This document shows, one piece after another, positions 1 through 11,438 of a stretch of 64,000 nucleotides of DNA; position 1 is the stretch's first letter; each line of letters begins with the position of its first letter. Source of the DNA: Gerris lacustris (Eukaryota > Arthropoda > Insecta > Hemiptera > Gerridae); NCBI GenBank assembly GCA_951217055.1, contig OX578279.1, positions 31,646,173-31,710,172 on the forward strand, read 5' to 3'. The notes under the pieces are model-generated. The model saw only the letters and a program-made list of their open reading frames with translations, was not told the origin of the DNA and ran no database searches. The position numbers and the translations under genes are program-made.

Positions 1-469
1 ATATGAAAATTATTCTAGTCACTGGTGTAAGGATATGAGATACTTATTTTGATAAATGATTTTACTGTTCTTGTAGAACTCTTAACCCAAGTAGCACATC
101 TCATCCGAAAGATATCCTTTTGACCAGATTTGATCCTGTCCATAATCGTTGATCCATTGGTTCCCCTATAGTTATCCCGTTTTAGATGCCTCATTGGGTG
201 ATCCTCCTATTCTATGGATACCCCGTTTAGGGTATCCTATGGTCAACCAGTTGGGGGTATTCTATGGATGAGTTGTAATTTCTAAAGCTTTTTCCTTTTA
301 TTAAAAAATGTTAACATATTTACTTAGAAGTGGATTTATTTATGTTGATTTTATTATGTAAAGGATGATGTTTCAGTGAAAGCTATAATGAATAATCCTC
401 AAATTATTTATATATTTAAAGTTATATATTTATGGTTAAGGTTTCATTTTGAGTTGCACCAAATCAGAA
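1..469. other. AT-rich sequence without a recognised gene
   Basis: No coding region is recognisable. A small imperfect hairpin (GGATACCC, 6-base loop, GGGTATCC) lies near 218-239. Confidence 0.5.
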
Positions 470-548
470 ATGACTCAGCCGAGTGGATAAAGTGACAGAC
501 TGACATTCAGGAGCTACCAGGCTCAAATCTCGCTGGGATATCATTAAA
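470..548 (+). repeat. tRNA-like SINE head (A and B boxes)
   Basis: CAGCCGAGTGG at 476-486 fits a Pol III A box of Ser/Leu tRNA type. GGCTCAAATCT at 520-530 fits a degenerate B box (consensus GGTTCGANTCC) at tRNA-like spacing. I see no closed acceptor stem, so a tRNA-derived SINE or decayed pseudogene is more likely than a working tRNA gene. The body of such a SINE could run to about 820. Confidence 0.45.
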
Positions 549-1171
549 CTTCTTGTACTTAAAATTAAATCTAAGAATTAACATAAGAGGCTGTAACTGA
601 TAATCCATACGGCAATTGTCACAACTCTTGATTATTTTAAAAATTTACATTGTAAGCATCCAGAATATGTCGCAAAACTGCCCATAGCATATCCACTGGA
701 AGTCCGGGCGGTAGAAGGGTGGACATTAGGTCAGCCTAAGACATCCAAAAGCAAAAATTCTACCCTCCACAGGATGTGTCAATGGACCAAGTGACTGGAT
801 ATCCTTGGGACAAACTCGTGCTATTTGGGAAGTGTTTCAATTTAAAGGTTTAGTTTTAATGGTAAAACCTAGTAATTAGTGAAACCTATTTCACTTAAAT
901 GACTTCTTAAAAATAATTGTGTAATGTGGGTGATTCCTTTGGCTGAATTTTGTGTTTATTTTCATACTGATGTAAGAATAATACTGGCATATAGCATCCT
1001 ATAGGGATAGCATCCAACCTGTCCGTATTAGTGCTGTAGAAAATAATTAATTCTAGCAATGCTATTTTCTTGACTTCTAAGGATAATAAATTCTTATAAT
1101 TTATATTAGGAGATTTATTATCATAAGGAGATTATTTATATATTTGATTATGAATTATCATAATCAATTTT
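549..1171. other. No gene seen; possible SINE body
   Basis: A GC-richer patch lies at about 660-820 next to the tRNA-like head. No ORF or splice-supported exon is visible. Confidence 0.4.
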
Positions 1172-1711
1172 TAGGGTTTCGTAGTCAACCTAGAAACCCT
1201 TGATGCTTTTGGTAGTTCGTCCATCCGTCCGTCGCATCTTGGGTCAATCTCCCGACCTATTGTAGCTAGAGATTTGAAATTTGGTATGCAAGTTAAACTT
1301 TTTTGCACAAAAAAAGGAAACATTTTGAGAACATAACAACTTTTTGTAGTAGGTACATCAATATTTTGTAATTTTTGAGTGGGGTATCATTTTAAAGATA
1401 TTGAAATTTAGATTGAATATATTTTTCGCGTTTCCAAAGTGGTGGCCATTTTATTCCCGTAATTGCTAAAACAAATATATTTTTCGTAATTTTTGAGTGG
1501 GATATTATTTTAAAGGTATTAAAATTTAGATTGCAAATGTATATTTCTAAAATGGCGGCCATTTTACCCCTGAAAGAACCAAATAAGTGCATACCTAAGA
1601 TGCTAAAGGATTTGATGCACACCTTGTTCCTCCAAATTGCAACTTTTTATACAATACGTATTTGTACAAAAAAAATAGGAAATATGAATTTTTATGATCG
1701 AAGAAACCCTT
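1172..1711 (+). repeat. Hairpin-capped TIR repeat, GGGTTTC type
   Basis: The element starts with a hairpin: GGGTTTC at 1174-1180 pairs with GAAACCC after a 12-base loop. A GAAACCC at 1703-1709 marks the other end. The interior has two related units of about 120 bp (about 1366-1568), each with a 'gagtgggg/atat' core and a 'ggcggccatttta'-like end. It carries no convincing protein. The short ORFs in this stretch are repeat-derived. Confidence 0.6.
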
Positions 1712-1912
1712 TTAGTAGCTTGCTGGCAGCAAGTACTTGACGGGATTTGTTTTATTATTATTATTGCTAATTTAGGATAATTTTATTTCCACTGATTTAA
1801 TTTCTCTGAGGTCTTCATAACCTCTTTAATGCTAATTGAAGCTTGCTTATTGTGTCAACTTCAAGGACAAAATTTGATAGTTCTCTTAGATACATTTTTA
1901 CTTTTCCTTACC

Positions 1913-2484
1913 TATAAAGGAGATGTATTGTTTTCACTTATAAAAGAAAGTACGATACCGAGATTACAACGAAATTATCCATTGTGGGTATTTTTAAGAT
2001 TATTTTAATGTTTTTTATATTGATGTCACCTCCCATAGTTTTTAAGGTACGTAGTTGAAACTTGGCAACAAATCAGTCCTAACACTTGTAGTTGTGCCGC
2101 CCGGAAATTATAAATTTGTGACGTCATTTACCCATATTGCTGAGTGAGCAAACATTTCTAAAAGTTTGTAGAAATCCAAAAAATAATCCGATTGTTACGA
2201 AATTTGCACCTATTTTATAAGACAAGCATTTGCATTGAATTTTGTTTTGATATCTGCCGCTCTTTTTAAAATATCGACATTTACTAATTAATGTTAATTT
2301 ATGTTTGAAACTTTAATGCAAAATAATTAGTATGCCGATTGAGCTGAAATTCGCACCAATTTCTCTTTTCAATAACCCAAATGGTTCCTCCATATTTACC
2401 GTACAGAGTGACAGACAAACACAGGAACGAAACTATAAAGGTTCTTTTTTTGGTTTTACCAATAAAACCCTAAAAATCAATTTA
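1913..2484 (-). repeat. Interspersed repeat, second copy at about 22127-22580; hairpin-capped end near 2484
   Basis: 1913-2320 aligns by eye with 22127-22580. Both contain a 'cctcccatagtt' core, then 'gttgaaacttgg', then 'gaacatttc' or a close variant. The right side (2390-2484) is a reversed hairpin-capped terminus with a CTGTC-type run and a GGTAAAACC motif. It is probably the 5' end of a repeat oriented toward lower coordinates. Confidence 0.5.
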
Positions 2485-2884
2485 TCCTTCTTAAAACATT
2501 TTTTTTTCTTTTTGTAACTGGTAAGTAAATTTTAGATTGTCCATCATAACTTATTTGTTATTTACTTTTTAGTAGCTTTCATTTGATACCAATTTCGAAA
2601 ATTAAAAATTTTGAGCTAACCAAATTTGTGTGAATTGCGCGTGCGTATATTAAAGTTTTAACTCTAAATTTTTCTGTGTGTGTGTCAAAAAGTTGCGCCA
2701 GTGATATAAATTCCGACTCTCTAGCTTGAACGGTTCGGGAGTTGTGAACCTTTATAGTGATGGACAGACAGACACATCACCTTCGGCCGTGGTTCGAGGA
2801 TGACCTATGTGACCCTATTCTTTAGGAGAACTTGTTGTGTTTGTCGTTTGTATTTTTATTATTATTGATATTTTCATATTTTTT

Positions 2885-3200
2885 GCTTCCGCCGTTAGCG
2901 AAGGTAACGGAAGCTATGTGATCGTTCTGCAGAACGAAAAATTTTTAGGTCTCCGATTTCAAAAATTCCAAGACAGAAATCCGTTTCAGACATCAGGGAA
3001 CATTTTTGGTTCCGTGTCGGTCTGTCGTTCAATTTTTGCGAACCAGCATATATTAAAAACTACACGTTTAATTTTAATGAAATTTAGGTGGTTGGTCATA
3101 ATTAGCCCATTGTTGGTCCCATATAAGTTTCAACCTTCTGCACCTATTTGTTTCTCATCTACATGCGCACAAACATACATTTATTTACACCAATAGCTTC
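2885..3200 (+). repeat. Hairpin-capped repeat, GCTTCCG type
   Basis: GCTTCCG at 2885-2891 pairs with CGGAAGC at 2908-2914. A CGTTCTGCAGAACG palindrome and a 'tcggtctgtcg' run follow. The layout matches the other hairpin-capped repeats here with a different stem. The 119-residue open frame across 2837-3196 resembles no known protein and is probably accidental. The far end was not found. Confidence 0.45.
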
Positions 3201-3949
3201 AAAAGTACTTATCTAATTTCTATGAAACTTTTATAGTTAATCGAAAGTAACCCGCAGATAGCCCCAGATTAATTTGAACCGTCTACGCTAAATTGATACT
3301 TTAATTTGTTTAAACAATTTTGACAGATTAAAAAAACGGGGGAAATAATTAAACCAATTTGACAATAATGACTTGTAAAAGCATAAAATCAATAAAGTAC
3401 GTGGATAGGATGCGAGGAAGCTAAGTGCCACACCAATTGGCAGTCTATTTTCCTATTTATCTATTTTGGATGAATCTGTTTTGTGAGAATTGCATGTAAT
3501 ATAGGTACGTAAAGAAGGTCTAGCAATAATTGACTAAATTTACTCATTTGGAATTATCAAATTTTAATATTTCTTGAGCAGGGCTTTTTCTATCTGGTCC
3601 ATTTTTATAATCATGGTTATAATTATAATATCATGGTCTAATAAATTAACTAGCAACATAAATTGAATCTTGGTACTCAAATGAATAATTACTTTCGAAC
3701 TAGCCTGTTGCTCTGGTGTTAAATATGTTAGTCAGGATTTATTTTTAATAATTTATACGCTCTTTGTCAGTAAAAGTAAATGTGAACATACAGACGAGAT
3801 ATATAGTCGTAGAACGCCTCAGAATGGTATATAGTTAATGATGGTGCGCAAGCTGTTTAAGGCTCATAATTTTGTCTTAAAATCTATTGGAATTTTACTA
3901 ATTTTATTTGAGCGAATTAAACTGGCGCTCTTGGTGTGTATTCGGTTTT

Positions 3950-4527
3950 AGGTTTCTGTACTAAGTACAAAAAGAAACCTTATATAACGGCTCTGTCTGC
4001 GTGTCTGTCCGTTGCTTGTTTCAATTCATAAACTACTATAGCTAATAGCTAGGAACATGAAATTCGGCACACAGGTGCATCTCGGCATTTGAGACAACAT
4101 GGACACATTTTGGAGTTTTCACACTTAATATTTTCAATATGGCGGGCGACTATATATAAGTTTTTAGTCACCATGACATGTTATACATGAATTTAAAGGT
4201 CTTGAAGTGTAGAAAAAGAATATGCAACTGTTAAAATTTTATACTTAATATTTTCAAAATGGCGGCCAATATGGCGGGTGACTAAAAATAAGTTGTTTGT
4301 CACCATATGACATATTATATATCAATTTAAAGGTCTTGAAGTGTAGAAAATGAATATGGAACTATTCAAATTTTACACTTAATATTTTCAATATGGCGGG
4401 CGACTAAAAAATGTTTTTAGTCACCATGACCTGTTATGTATCAATTTAAAGGTATTGAAGTCCAGAAAAAGAATATCCAACTATTAATATTTTTCACTTT
4501 TAATATTAACTTGATCGTACAGAAACC
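3950..4527 (+). repeat. TIR repeat GGTTTCTGTAC...GTACAGAAACC
   Basis: Perfect 11-bp terminal inverted repeats lie at 3951-3961 and 4517-4527. The left end also folds on itself (AGGTTTC with GAAACCT, 3950-3980). A TGTCTG-type run follows, then three tandem units of about 120 bp containing 'aatatggcggg' near 4131, 4260 and 4388. Related sequence in the opposite orientation lies near 51150-51260. It is non-coding and MITE-like. Confidence 0.65.
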
Positions 4528-5473
4528 GGTAATTATCGCCTCACGTAGTTACGTGAAGCGGCCCTTACTTGTTTAAAATACAAGAATATTCATCTTCCTA
4601 ATTTTAGATTTTACTTTTTTTAATATAGTATTGATAATTAATCTATAAAAACCGTATTTAGTTTACACTTACAAAGTTATCCAATTAATTTTGATCGAAC
4701 ATTTCTTGTTCACTTATTAATTGACGTGACTACACATATATGTGTTATAGCCCATAATACGCAAATGTATATTATTCAAATGATGTATTGTATTATCGTT
4801 CGCCCCTCCCAAACGTAACTTGTATTTTGCTCTCCTAGGAGAGCAAAATCTTTTATTTATTTATTTTTATTCCAAGCATTATATTTATAACGGTACTTAT
4901 TATAACAATAAGTATAGCATTAATAGTTTATTTTAGTATACTGCATAATCCGTAGCCCCTTGTAGAATTAATTAAACTATGAAGAGTTTACAAGTAGTAT
5001 CAAAGATGTCAGAGAAAGGAAGTTTTATCTTCTTTAATGGAACAGGTTTTACAACTAAAGATTTCACTCCCGCAAACGTAAAGCTTACAGGTACTTAATC
5101 AAAGGTCTTCTAATTATATCAGTATGCCCAGTTCCGAATCGGATCTTTAATAAATATTCGAAGGATATGTATATCAAAAAATGTGATCGTAAACTTGTTA
5201 CAAACTTTTAGTTAGTATACTTTTAGGAGAAATTCGTCGGATTTGTACTAGTAGTATCATTATTTTTTTCTTAAAACCTTTTAAACGTGTGGGAAGAATT
5301 AACAAACTATTAGGATGAGAACCTAATAAAATTACCTTAGAGGTTTCGAATTTTTCATTCCAATAAGGGTAGGATAATCAAAATTAGCCACTTAAATGGA
5401 TGGGATTTGAAGACGTGATTGAATCATGATACATTTTGTTGGATTCGCCGAGTAGTGAGAGAAGGACTCTATT

Positions 5474-5640
5474 TTTAGGGTCCGTAGGCAATAACGCTTG
5501 TCTGTCTGTAACGCTCCTGATCTCACAAAATTTTGAAACTTTGCAGTTATGTTATTTGCAATAACCCAAACACTGGAAAATTATTGGGTAGGCAAAAAAA
5601 TCATTAAAAACTAGGGGTTGAAGTTTAAGGTGTTGGGAAT
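5474..5640 (+). repeat. Fragment of the GGGTCCGTAGGC repeat family
   Basis: AGGGTCCGTAGGCA followed by TGTCTGTCTG matches the start of the repeat at 47985. The pairing half of its hairpin is lost, and the homology fades within about 150 bp. Confidence 0.45.
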
Positions 5641-5870
5641 GCTTCATGTAGGGTCGTAGGGTATTAAATGGAAGTGGGAGACGCCCTGACTACAAATGTA
5701 TATTAGGTTTAGTTTTAGAAATATTCCGTTTTGAATGGGACTATCCCGTTATTTTAAATTTTTGAAGGATTCCCGTCAGAGCCAGAACTAGCCGTGTGCA
5801 TGGGGTCAGCCGCACAAGGGCCTCGGGGTAAGGGGGGCCTCACTTCCGCCCTGCCAGTTATAAAAAAAAA

Positions 5871-6914
5871 TAATATAGTCCAGTCGACAGGTATTAAAAA
5901 TAAGGGTCTACCTTGCAAAAGGTCATAAAAACTTTTCTTTTTTTTTTATTGTATGTACCTAGACATTAGTTAAAAACCCAAATTTTCGACCTCCTAGACC
6001 CTGTGCTAATCCAGAGGGGGACAAAATACGCGAAATTTTAATGTTTCTTTTAGTTTTCTCTTTACAACTCTTTACCTATATGTCCTGAAAAAAAGTGATC
6101 GTATCTTTCTTGTAAAGCACTAAATTTGCAACAGTTTTTATATACCACATTTTTTCCTAAACCCTATACTTTCCGAAATATAGAGCTTTAAAGATGCAAT
6201 ATTTTTTATCGAAATATCAAAAATAACATCTTTTCTGAGGACAAAAAGGGTCTATTTGTGTTATCCCACCCCTCCCAGTTAGATAGTTTGGGTATATTCT
6301 ACCTATGGAAGTACAAATAACCACCACTAACCACAACTACTAACCACTAGTAACCAATACTAACCGCAACTAACCAACAATAAACTAAATTTTCGTGGTT
6401 TTTTGTTCGTCCTCTCTTGTAGAGCACTAAATTTGGACCAATTTTTATATTCCACATTTTTTTCTAAAACCTATATTTTCCGAAATATAGAGCTTCAAAG
6501 ATGCAATATTTTTTTAAAAATAACATCTTTTCTGATGACGAAAGGGGTCTATGTTTGTTAAAAAATTTAGTTTATTGTAGGTAGGTGGCGGTTAGTATGG
6601 GTTACTAGTGGTTAGTAGTTGTGGTTAGTGGTGGTTATTTGTTCTTCCATAGGTAGAATATACCCAAAATATCTAACTGGGAGGGATGGGATAACACAAA
6701 TAGACCCCTTTCGTCCTCAAAAAAGATGTTATTTTTGATATTTTCAAAAAATTCAATATTTCTACTCATCAAAGATTTTGCCCCCCTCTGGGTTAGCACA
6801 GGGTCTAGGAGGTCGAAAACTTGGGTTTTTAACTAATGTCTAGGTAGGTACATACAAAAGAAAAAAGTTTTTATGACCTTTTGCAAGGTGTACTTGTCGA
6901 CTGGACTAATATTA
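5871..6914. repeat. Foldback element, about 1.04 kb near-palindrome
   Basis: The ends are inverted copies (AGTCCAGTCGACA left, TGTCGACTGGACT right). The arms (about 5871-6390 and 6560-6914) match as inverted repeats, including a 'cctagaccctgtgctaa' segment near 5990 whose complement lies near 6800. A direct copy of 6110-6262 sits at 6416-6560 in the centre. No coding capacity. It would extrude a long hairpin. Confidence 0.7.
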
Positions 6915-7109
6915 AATATATTAAAAATAAAGAATAATTTTTCTAAAAAGGTGAACTTTAGTTTATATTTTATTTATTATCATTAGTATTATCACTGTTA
7001 TTATTTGAGACAATTGTTGTTTAATGCTTATTAAGATAATATTACAAATATAAAACAAATATTTTTAACATGACTTGATTTTTATACAATTGGGTATGAC
7101 AGTTAATAA

Positions 7110-7260
7110 GTTTGTTCCAACCACACTTCAAACTGGTTTGGAACTGTCCGACGCATGCGCATCGGACCACATCTAAACGTTTTCTTCTAATGCACATGCG
7201 TCGTACAGTTTGAAACTAGTTTGGAGTTTGGAACTAGTTTGAGGTGTGGTTGGAACAAAC
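7110..7260. repeat. Short foldback MITE, GTTTGTTCCAACCACAC TIR
   Basis: GTTTGTTCCAACCACAC at the left end is mirrored by GTGTGGTTGGAACAAAC at the right. The second inner pair is AAACTGGTTTGGAACTG-like. About 150 bp, non-coding. The target duplication is not clear. Confidence 0.65.
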
Positions 7261-7344
7261 CTAATGTTTTGTCGAAATGTAACTTTCTTTAGTGTAAGGT
7301 TTTAAATTAATTATAATTTTCTAACTAGTAAAATATGCCTATAT

Positions 7345-7915
7345 ACAGGGTGCCCCACATAACTCGATCCACTCAATTACTACGTTCACACATCGTTTTG
7401 AAAGCGTTTCGGATCCAATTCGTTTTCAAAACGATTCGCGTTCATACCAACAAAAAATACAGATGATCGAAATATTTGTTTTCGATATTTCATAACGGTG
7501 ACGTCACGAGTAAACCCTTCTTTCTTGTTACCTAATATGTCCGCGAATTTTTACATTTTATTTACAAGTTATTAAAAGTTTTTACAGGTTCTTTATAGTA
7601 TTAAATTTTGTTTTACAACGTTTTTGCAGCTTAAAAAAATAAACGGAAGCTCACGAAAACAAAGAACTTGTAAAGTAGAAAAGAGTAAAATAACCTGATA
7701 TCTCGATCCCTTCCACGGCCTGTTCACACGGGTGTTTTGAATTCGATCCCCGATCCGATCACGTATTATTGGTGGTGCGGATCTAAACCGATACGATCCG
7801 TCGATATCCGTTCACACAGCGTTTTGAACTAGTGGATCGTTTTCAAAACCGTTTAAAACGATGTGTGAACGTAGTAAATATCTCCTGAATCTATTGCAGG
7901 AAGAAAGACGCGGTT
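7345..7915. repeat. ACAGGGTG-type repeat split by a MITE
   Basis: ACAGGGTGCCCCACATAACT starts at about 7345. Its continuation (aatatctcctgaa) appears to resume at 7877 after the inserted MITE. The family assignment rests on the ACAGGGTG start and its likeness to the copies near 10401 and 11049. Confidence 0.4.
7380..7874. mobile_element. TIR MITE with TA target duplication
   Basis: Perfect 20-bp inverted termini: CTACGTTCACACATCGTTTT at 7380-7399 and its complement ending at 7874. Both sides are flanked by TA (7378-7379 and 7875-7876), as for Tc1/mariner-like insertion. Several internal 'ttcacac...gttttgaa' copies repeat the terminal motif. No transposase is present. Confidence 0.75.
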
Positions 7916-8277
7916 TACTGGGTTCTATGTTAACTTAAAATGCGCTTACAGAAAAAAATTCTAAGCACTAAAATGCTCTGCATCAGTTGTTAATTTATGA
8001 AAAAGTAAAGGAAGACATTTTTGAAGGCTTTAATTAGATTCTTTGGCTTAAAATAAGATCTTTTTACTCATGGAATTTTTCCTCCAACATTGAAGTTTGA
8101 AGATATCAGTTTTACGGCTAAAATAATAGATCTAAGAAAACATTTAAAAAATAAAATTTATTTTTATTTTGAGCAATGAAATCGAAATCGGAGAAAAATA
8201 ATGCCAAGAGTAAAAAGTTCTTATTTTTAGCCATATAATCTAAATCCAGTCTTTCAATGTCTTCCTGTTCACCATTT

Positions 8278-8790
8278 GTTGGTAAAACCAAAAAAAGGAA
8301 ACCTTATAGTTTCGTTCCTGTGTCTGTCTGTCTGTCAGCTTGTACGGTTCCAATAACTTTTAAATCAAAAGAGATAAAATCATAAAACTTTGTAGAATTA
8401 AAGATCGTTTTAAGCGCACAAAGGAAAAATATAGAGATGATTAGTAATGACGTCACAGCATGGCGTAAGCTTTCGAAAATTTATTCGATTCGGTTTGTTA
8501 TGTTCCTTTTCCTTATCACCTGTAACACACATGTAATTTGAATGAGGGAATTTTTATAACTTTTTTAATAATTAATTATAAAATTATTACTGATTTCTTA
8601 GACTTTTCACCCTTTGAATGATATTATACTGTCTATTTTAACTATATAAAATAAGAAAACATTAAAAGTTGCCGTTCTGGTGGTTTAAAATAAGTATTAT
8701 TGTGAGTGTGTTCTATTGAATTGATACCGGTAAGCGTCCGTTCTTATTTATTGTTCATTTTTGAAATGGTTTTTCTATTTTAGTTTGTAT
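8278..8790 (+). repeat. Repeat of the GGTTTCGTTGGT family, truncated left end
   Basis: The run 'ggtaaaaccaaaaaaagga' and a TGTCTGTCTGTCTGT run match the element at 50255. The later part (gacgtcac ... aattattactgatttc) is repeated at about 10730-10890. Non-coding. Confidence 0.5.
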
Positions 8791-9061
8791 ATTATGTCTT
8801 CCACCTCCTCGAATGTTATACAAATTTCATCTATACTTATTTTTTTTCGGAGGAGAAAGCTATTCTGCGAAAAAGTATGTCAGAGTACTTAGTAATGTTA
8901 AGTTATTAACATTACGGACCCCCCGCCATAGATCCTCCCTCCCAATAATTAACTGCAGACGACGCCCATGAATTACAGTAAGATAATGTACTGCAGTAAG
9001 CATCAGTATAACATTTTCTAACGAATACGTTCTAAAACAGTTATTGTTACTTGGGCAGTTA

Positions 9062-9094
9062 TTTTTTTTTTTTTTGGGGGGGGGGGGGGGGGGG
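9062..9094. repeat. Homopolymer T/G tract
   Basis: T14 followed by G19 in direct succession. Its length is likely unreliable in any assembly. Confidence 0.9.
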
Positions 9095-9223
9095 CAGCTG
9101 CTTTGTTGAATAAGTACTTCCCTTTTCTTGTTTCCACGAATCCCCCCCCCTCCAATCTAAACTGACTTAGAATGTGCCCCCTCCAGACCTAGCCGCTGGA
9201 TATGCCACTGGTTACTGTACTCT

Positions 9224-9682
9224 AAAGCGGCCCACACACTAACAGTTTAACTGAAGATAACGATCTGTCCGTCCACGGAGCTTGGCCACACACTCGTCAG
9301 TTTTCCTTAAGATGACGGACTGTAGGTGTGTGGAGGGTAGAGGCAAGGATCGGATGGAAGGAGAGATGACAGTCCCTGGACTGTCCGGCCTGTGCCTCAA
9401 GATCAATGCCGCCCTACACTATCAGTCGGCCTACAGGCGTGTAGAGTGATTCGTCTTTATTTTGTTTATTTCCCTTCGTCAGACTGCAGTTAAAAATCGA
9501 CAGATATCGGCCTGCAGGCATTCATCGCACAGTGTATGGTGCATACAGGCATAGATCTGTAGTTCTTTACGATTGCCTGCAGGCGGAGGACGGGTAATGT
9601 GTGGTGGTCTGAGATTTTGGCCTTACGATAATCGTATACGATAACGGCCTGCAGTTAAACTGTAAGTGTGTGGGCCCCTTTA
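9224..9682. repeat. TIR MITE, GGCCCACACACT type
   Basis: AAAGCGGCCCACACACTAAC at 9224 is mirrored by GTAAGTGTGTGGGCCCCTTT ending at 9681. The inverted match continues through AGTTTAACTG. The interior is GC-rich with repeated CCTGCAGGC-like motifs. The TSD could be TAA/TTA-like (Harbinger style) but is not exact. Confidence 0.6.
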
Positions 9683-9709
9683 AACATCTTTTCAACAAAA
9701 TTGCTTCAT

Positions 9710-9990
9710 GAAGGGTATTCATTACTTTGACTCCGTATCATCAAATTGGGATAAAACTGTAAATTTGAATAAAAGATATACTCTCATACGGATACTCTTC
9801 TTTTTTTTATAAGATATAGCTATATTTTTCCATTTTACCCCCCTTCTAAGTGAAAATATGATTGTGTACATAACAACAATTACTATACTCTTAGAGCTTT
9901 TCAACGATATGCATCACAAAGGGTATTAATTATTTTGACCCCGTATTCATTACTTGTACCCCGTACCCCTGTGTATCAATATTTAAATTT
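9710..9990 (-). repeat. Fragment related to the Helitron at 55514
   Basis: Read in reverse, it contains 'ggggtacggggtacaa', 'tgcatatcgttgaaaagctc' and a 'ggggtaaaatgga'-like segment, matching the internal unit of the Helitron. Neither Helitron terminus is present, so it is a truncated copy. Confidence 0.55.
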
Positions 9991-10400
9991 TAAAAATTCA
10001 TGTAGACTTCATGCTTTGAAGGTTAAGTATGCAAATTTTCATCGAGATCGGACTAAAACTGTAGATTTGTATAAAGAACATACACATATTTATATATATA
10101 TATATGGCCGCCATCTTGAATCAAAATGCCTGATTAGTAAACCATTTATCATAAATTACTAATTTCATAAAAGGAAGCTAACTTCTAAATTTCAAGGTTC
10201 TAGTGCAATCAGTTCCGGAGATATCGTCTTATTTTGTATATAAATGGCCGCCATCTTAAATGAAGATGGCGGATATTAAAAATATTTCTTAGCGAGCACC
10301 TAGGAGGTAAGAGGAACAGACCTACGAAATTTCATGGTCATAGGTTCAGTGGTTTCAGAGATATCGTGATGTGTCAGTGAGTGAGTGGTATTTGTATTTT

Positions 10401-10516
10401 ATATACAGGGTGTATCAATTTCAGATAGTCATAGTAAAAAGGGTATATCTACAGGTCATTTGGAGCAAAAAAGTTCATATAAGCTATAGTCCAATTTTCA
10501 ACAGGGTAGGAGCTAT
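10401..10516 (+). repeat. ATACAGGGTG repeat, copy 1
   Basis: Nearly the same as 11049-11164: ATATACAGGGTGTATCAATT, then 'ctacaggtcatttggagc' and 'aacagggtaggagcta'. The two copies lie in direct orientation about 650 bp apart. Confidence 0.65.
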
Positions 10517-10679
10517 AAGCGAAAATAGACTGTGTTAAAAACAACCGACCTTTGCCTTAAAAAACTAAAATTACTTAAAATATATTAATCTTGGAACAAT
10601 GAATGAACAATCGTTGGAAAGAGCAGGAAATTTCCTATAAAATGGTGTATGTTTTAGTTCACTTGTTGCTAATTTTGGA

Positions 10680-10930
10680 TTTGAACAGCTGATTTGTGAG
10701 TTCACTCACTATAGAGATGATTAGTGTGACGTCACAAAAGCTTTCGAAAAATTAACTCAGTGTTTGTTGTGTTCCTTTTTCTTATATCACTTGTTATCAA
10801 CCCCATATAATTCTAATGGCGTTTTTTTAGTTAACTTATATATAATTAATTATTAAATTATTACTGATTTCTAAGACTTTTCATGAAGTATACTCAGGAT
10901 ACAGGACTTGTAGTACAAGTCCTGCTTGTA
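10680..10930 (+). repeat. Second copy of the 8450-8620 repeat, with a short perfect hairpin
   Basis: Shares 'gacgtcac', 'agctttcgaaaa' and 'ttattactgatttct' with 8450-8620. A 10-bp perfect hairpin with one unpaired base (AGGACTTGTA / TACAAGTCCT) lies at 10903-10923. Confidence 0.5.
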
Positions 10931-11048
10931 GATAAAGATAATGATACTTAATCTGCCAAGTAATAAAAGATTATTTGCTAATAATATTTTGTTCCTGGTT
11001 ACTTACAATGTGCATTATATTTCACCGTTGTTGGAACATAATATATCT

Positions 11049-11400
11049 ATATACAGGGTGTATCAATTTCAGATGGCCATAGAAAAAGGGGTATATCTAC
11101 AGGTCATTTGGAGCAAAAAAGTTCAGATAAGCTATAGTCCAATTCTCAACAGGGTAGGAGCTAAAAAATGTTTATACAATTTTGAGTGGGGTATCAAATG
11201 AAAGGTATTGAAGAGTAGATTACAAAAATATATACCACTTCGGGAAAGTATTTAATTTTCGGCGCCATTTTGTCAAAAAACATCGAAATTTTGCGTGTCC
11301 CCCCCCCCTAAAATCGTATCTTTGCTCTTACTAATAAGATTTTTAATTTTGTGTAATTGCTATTTTTTTTAAACCGACCTGAAATTTAAAAAACAAAAAT
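11049..11400 (+). repeat. ATACAGGGTG repeat copy 2 joined to a CCCCCC-containing repeat
   Basis: 11049-11164 duplicates 10401-10516. The following part (gagtggggtatcaaatgaaa ... gtgtccccccccc) matches the interior of the element at 50255-50944. Non-coding. Confidence 0.55.
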
Positions 11401-11438
11401 CATAAAAAAATACGAGTGGTGTCGCGGGACACCCGGTA

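Noticed and set aside
470..548. A functional tRNA gene
   Set aside because: A- and B-box-like motifs are present, but no closed acceptor stem or clear anticodon stem is visible.
2837..3196. 119-residue + strand ORF
   Set aside because: It crosses the cap hairpin of a dispersed repeat, has no ATG at its start position and has no recognisable domain.
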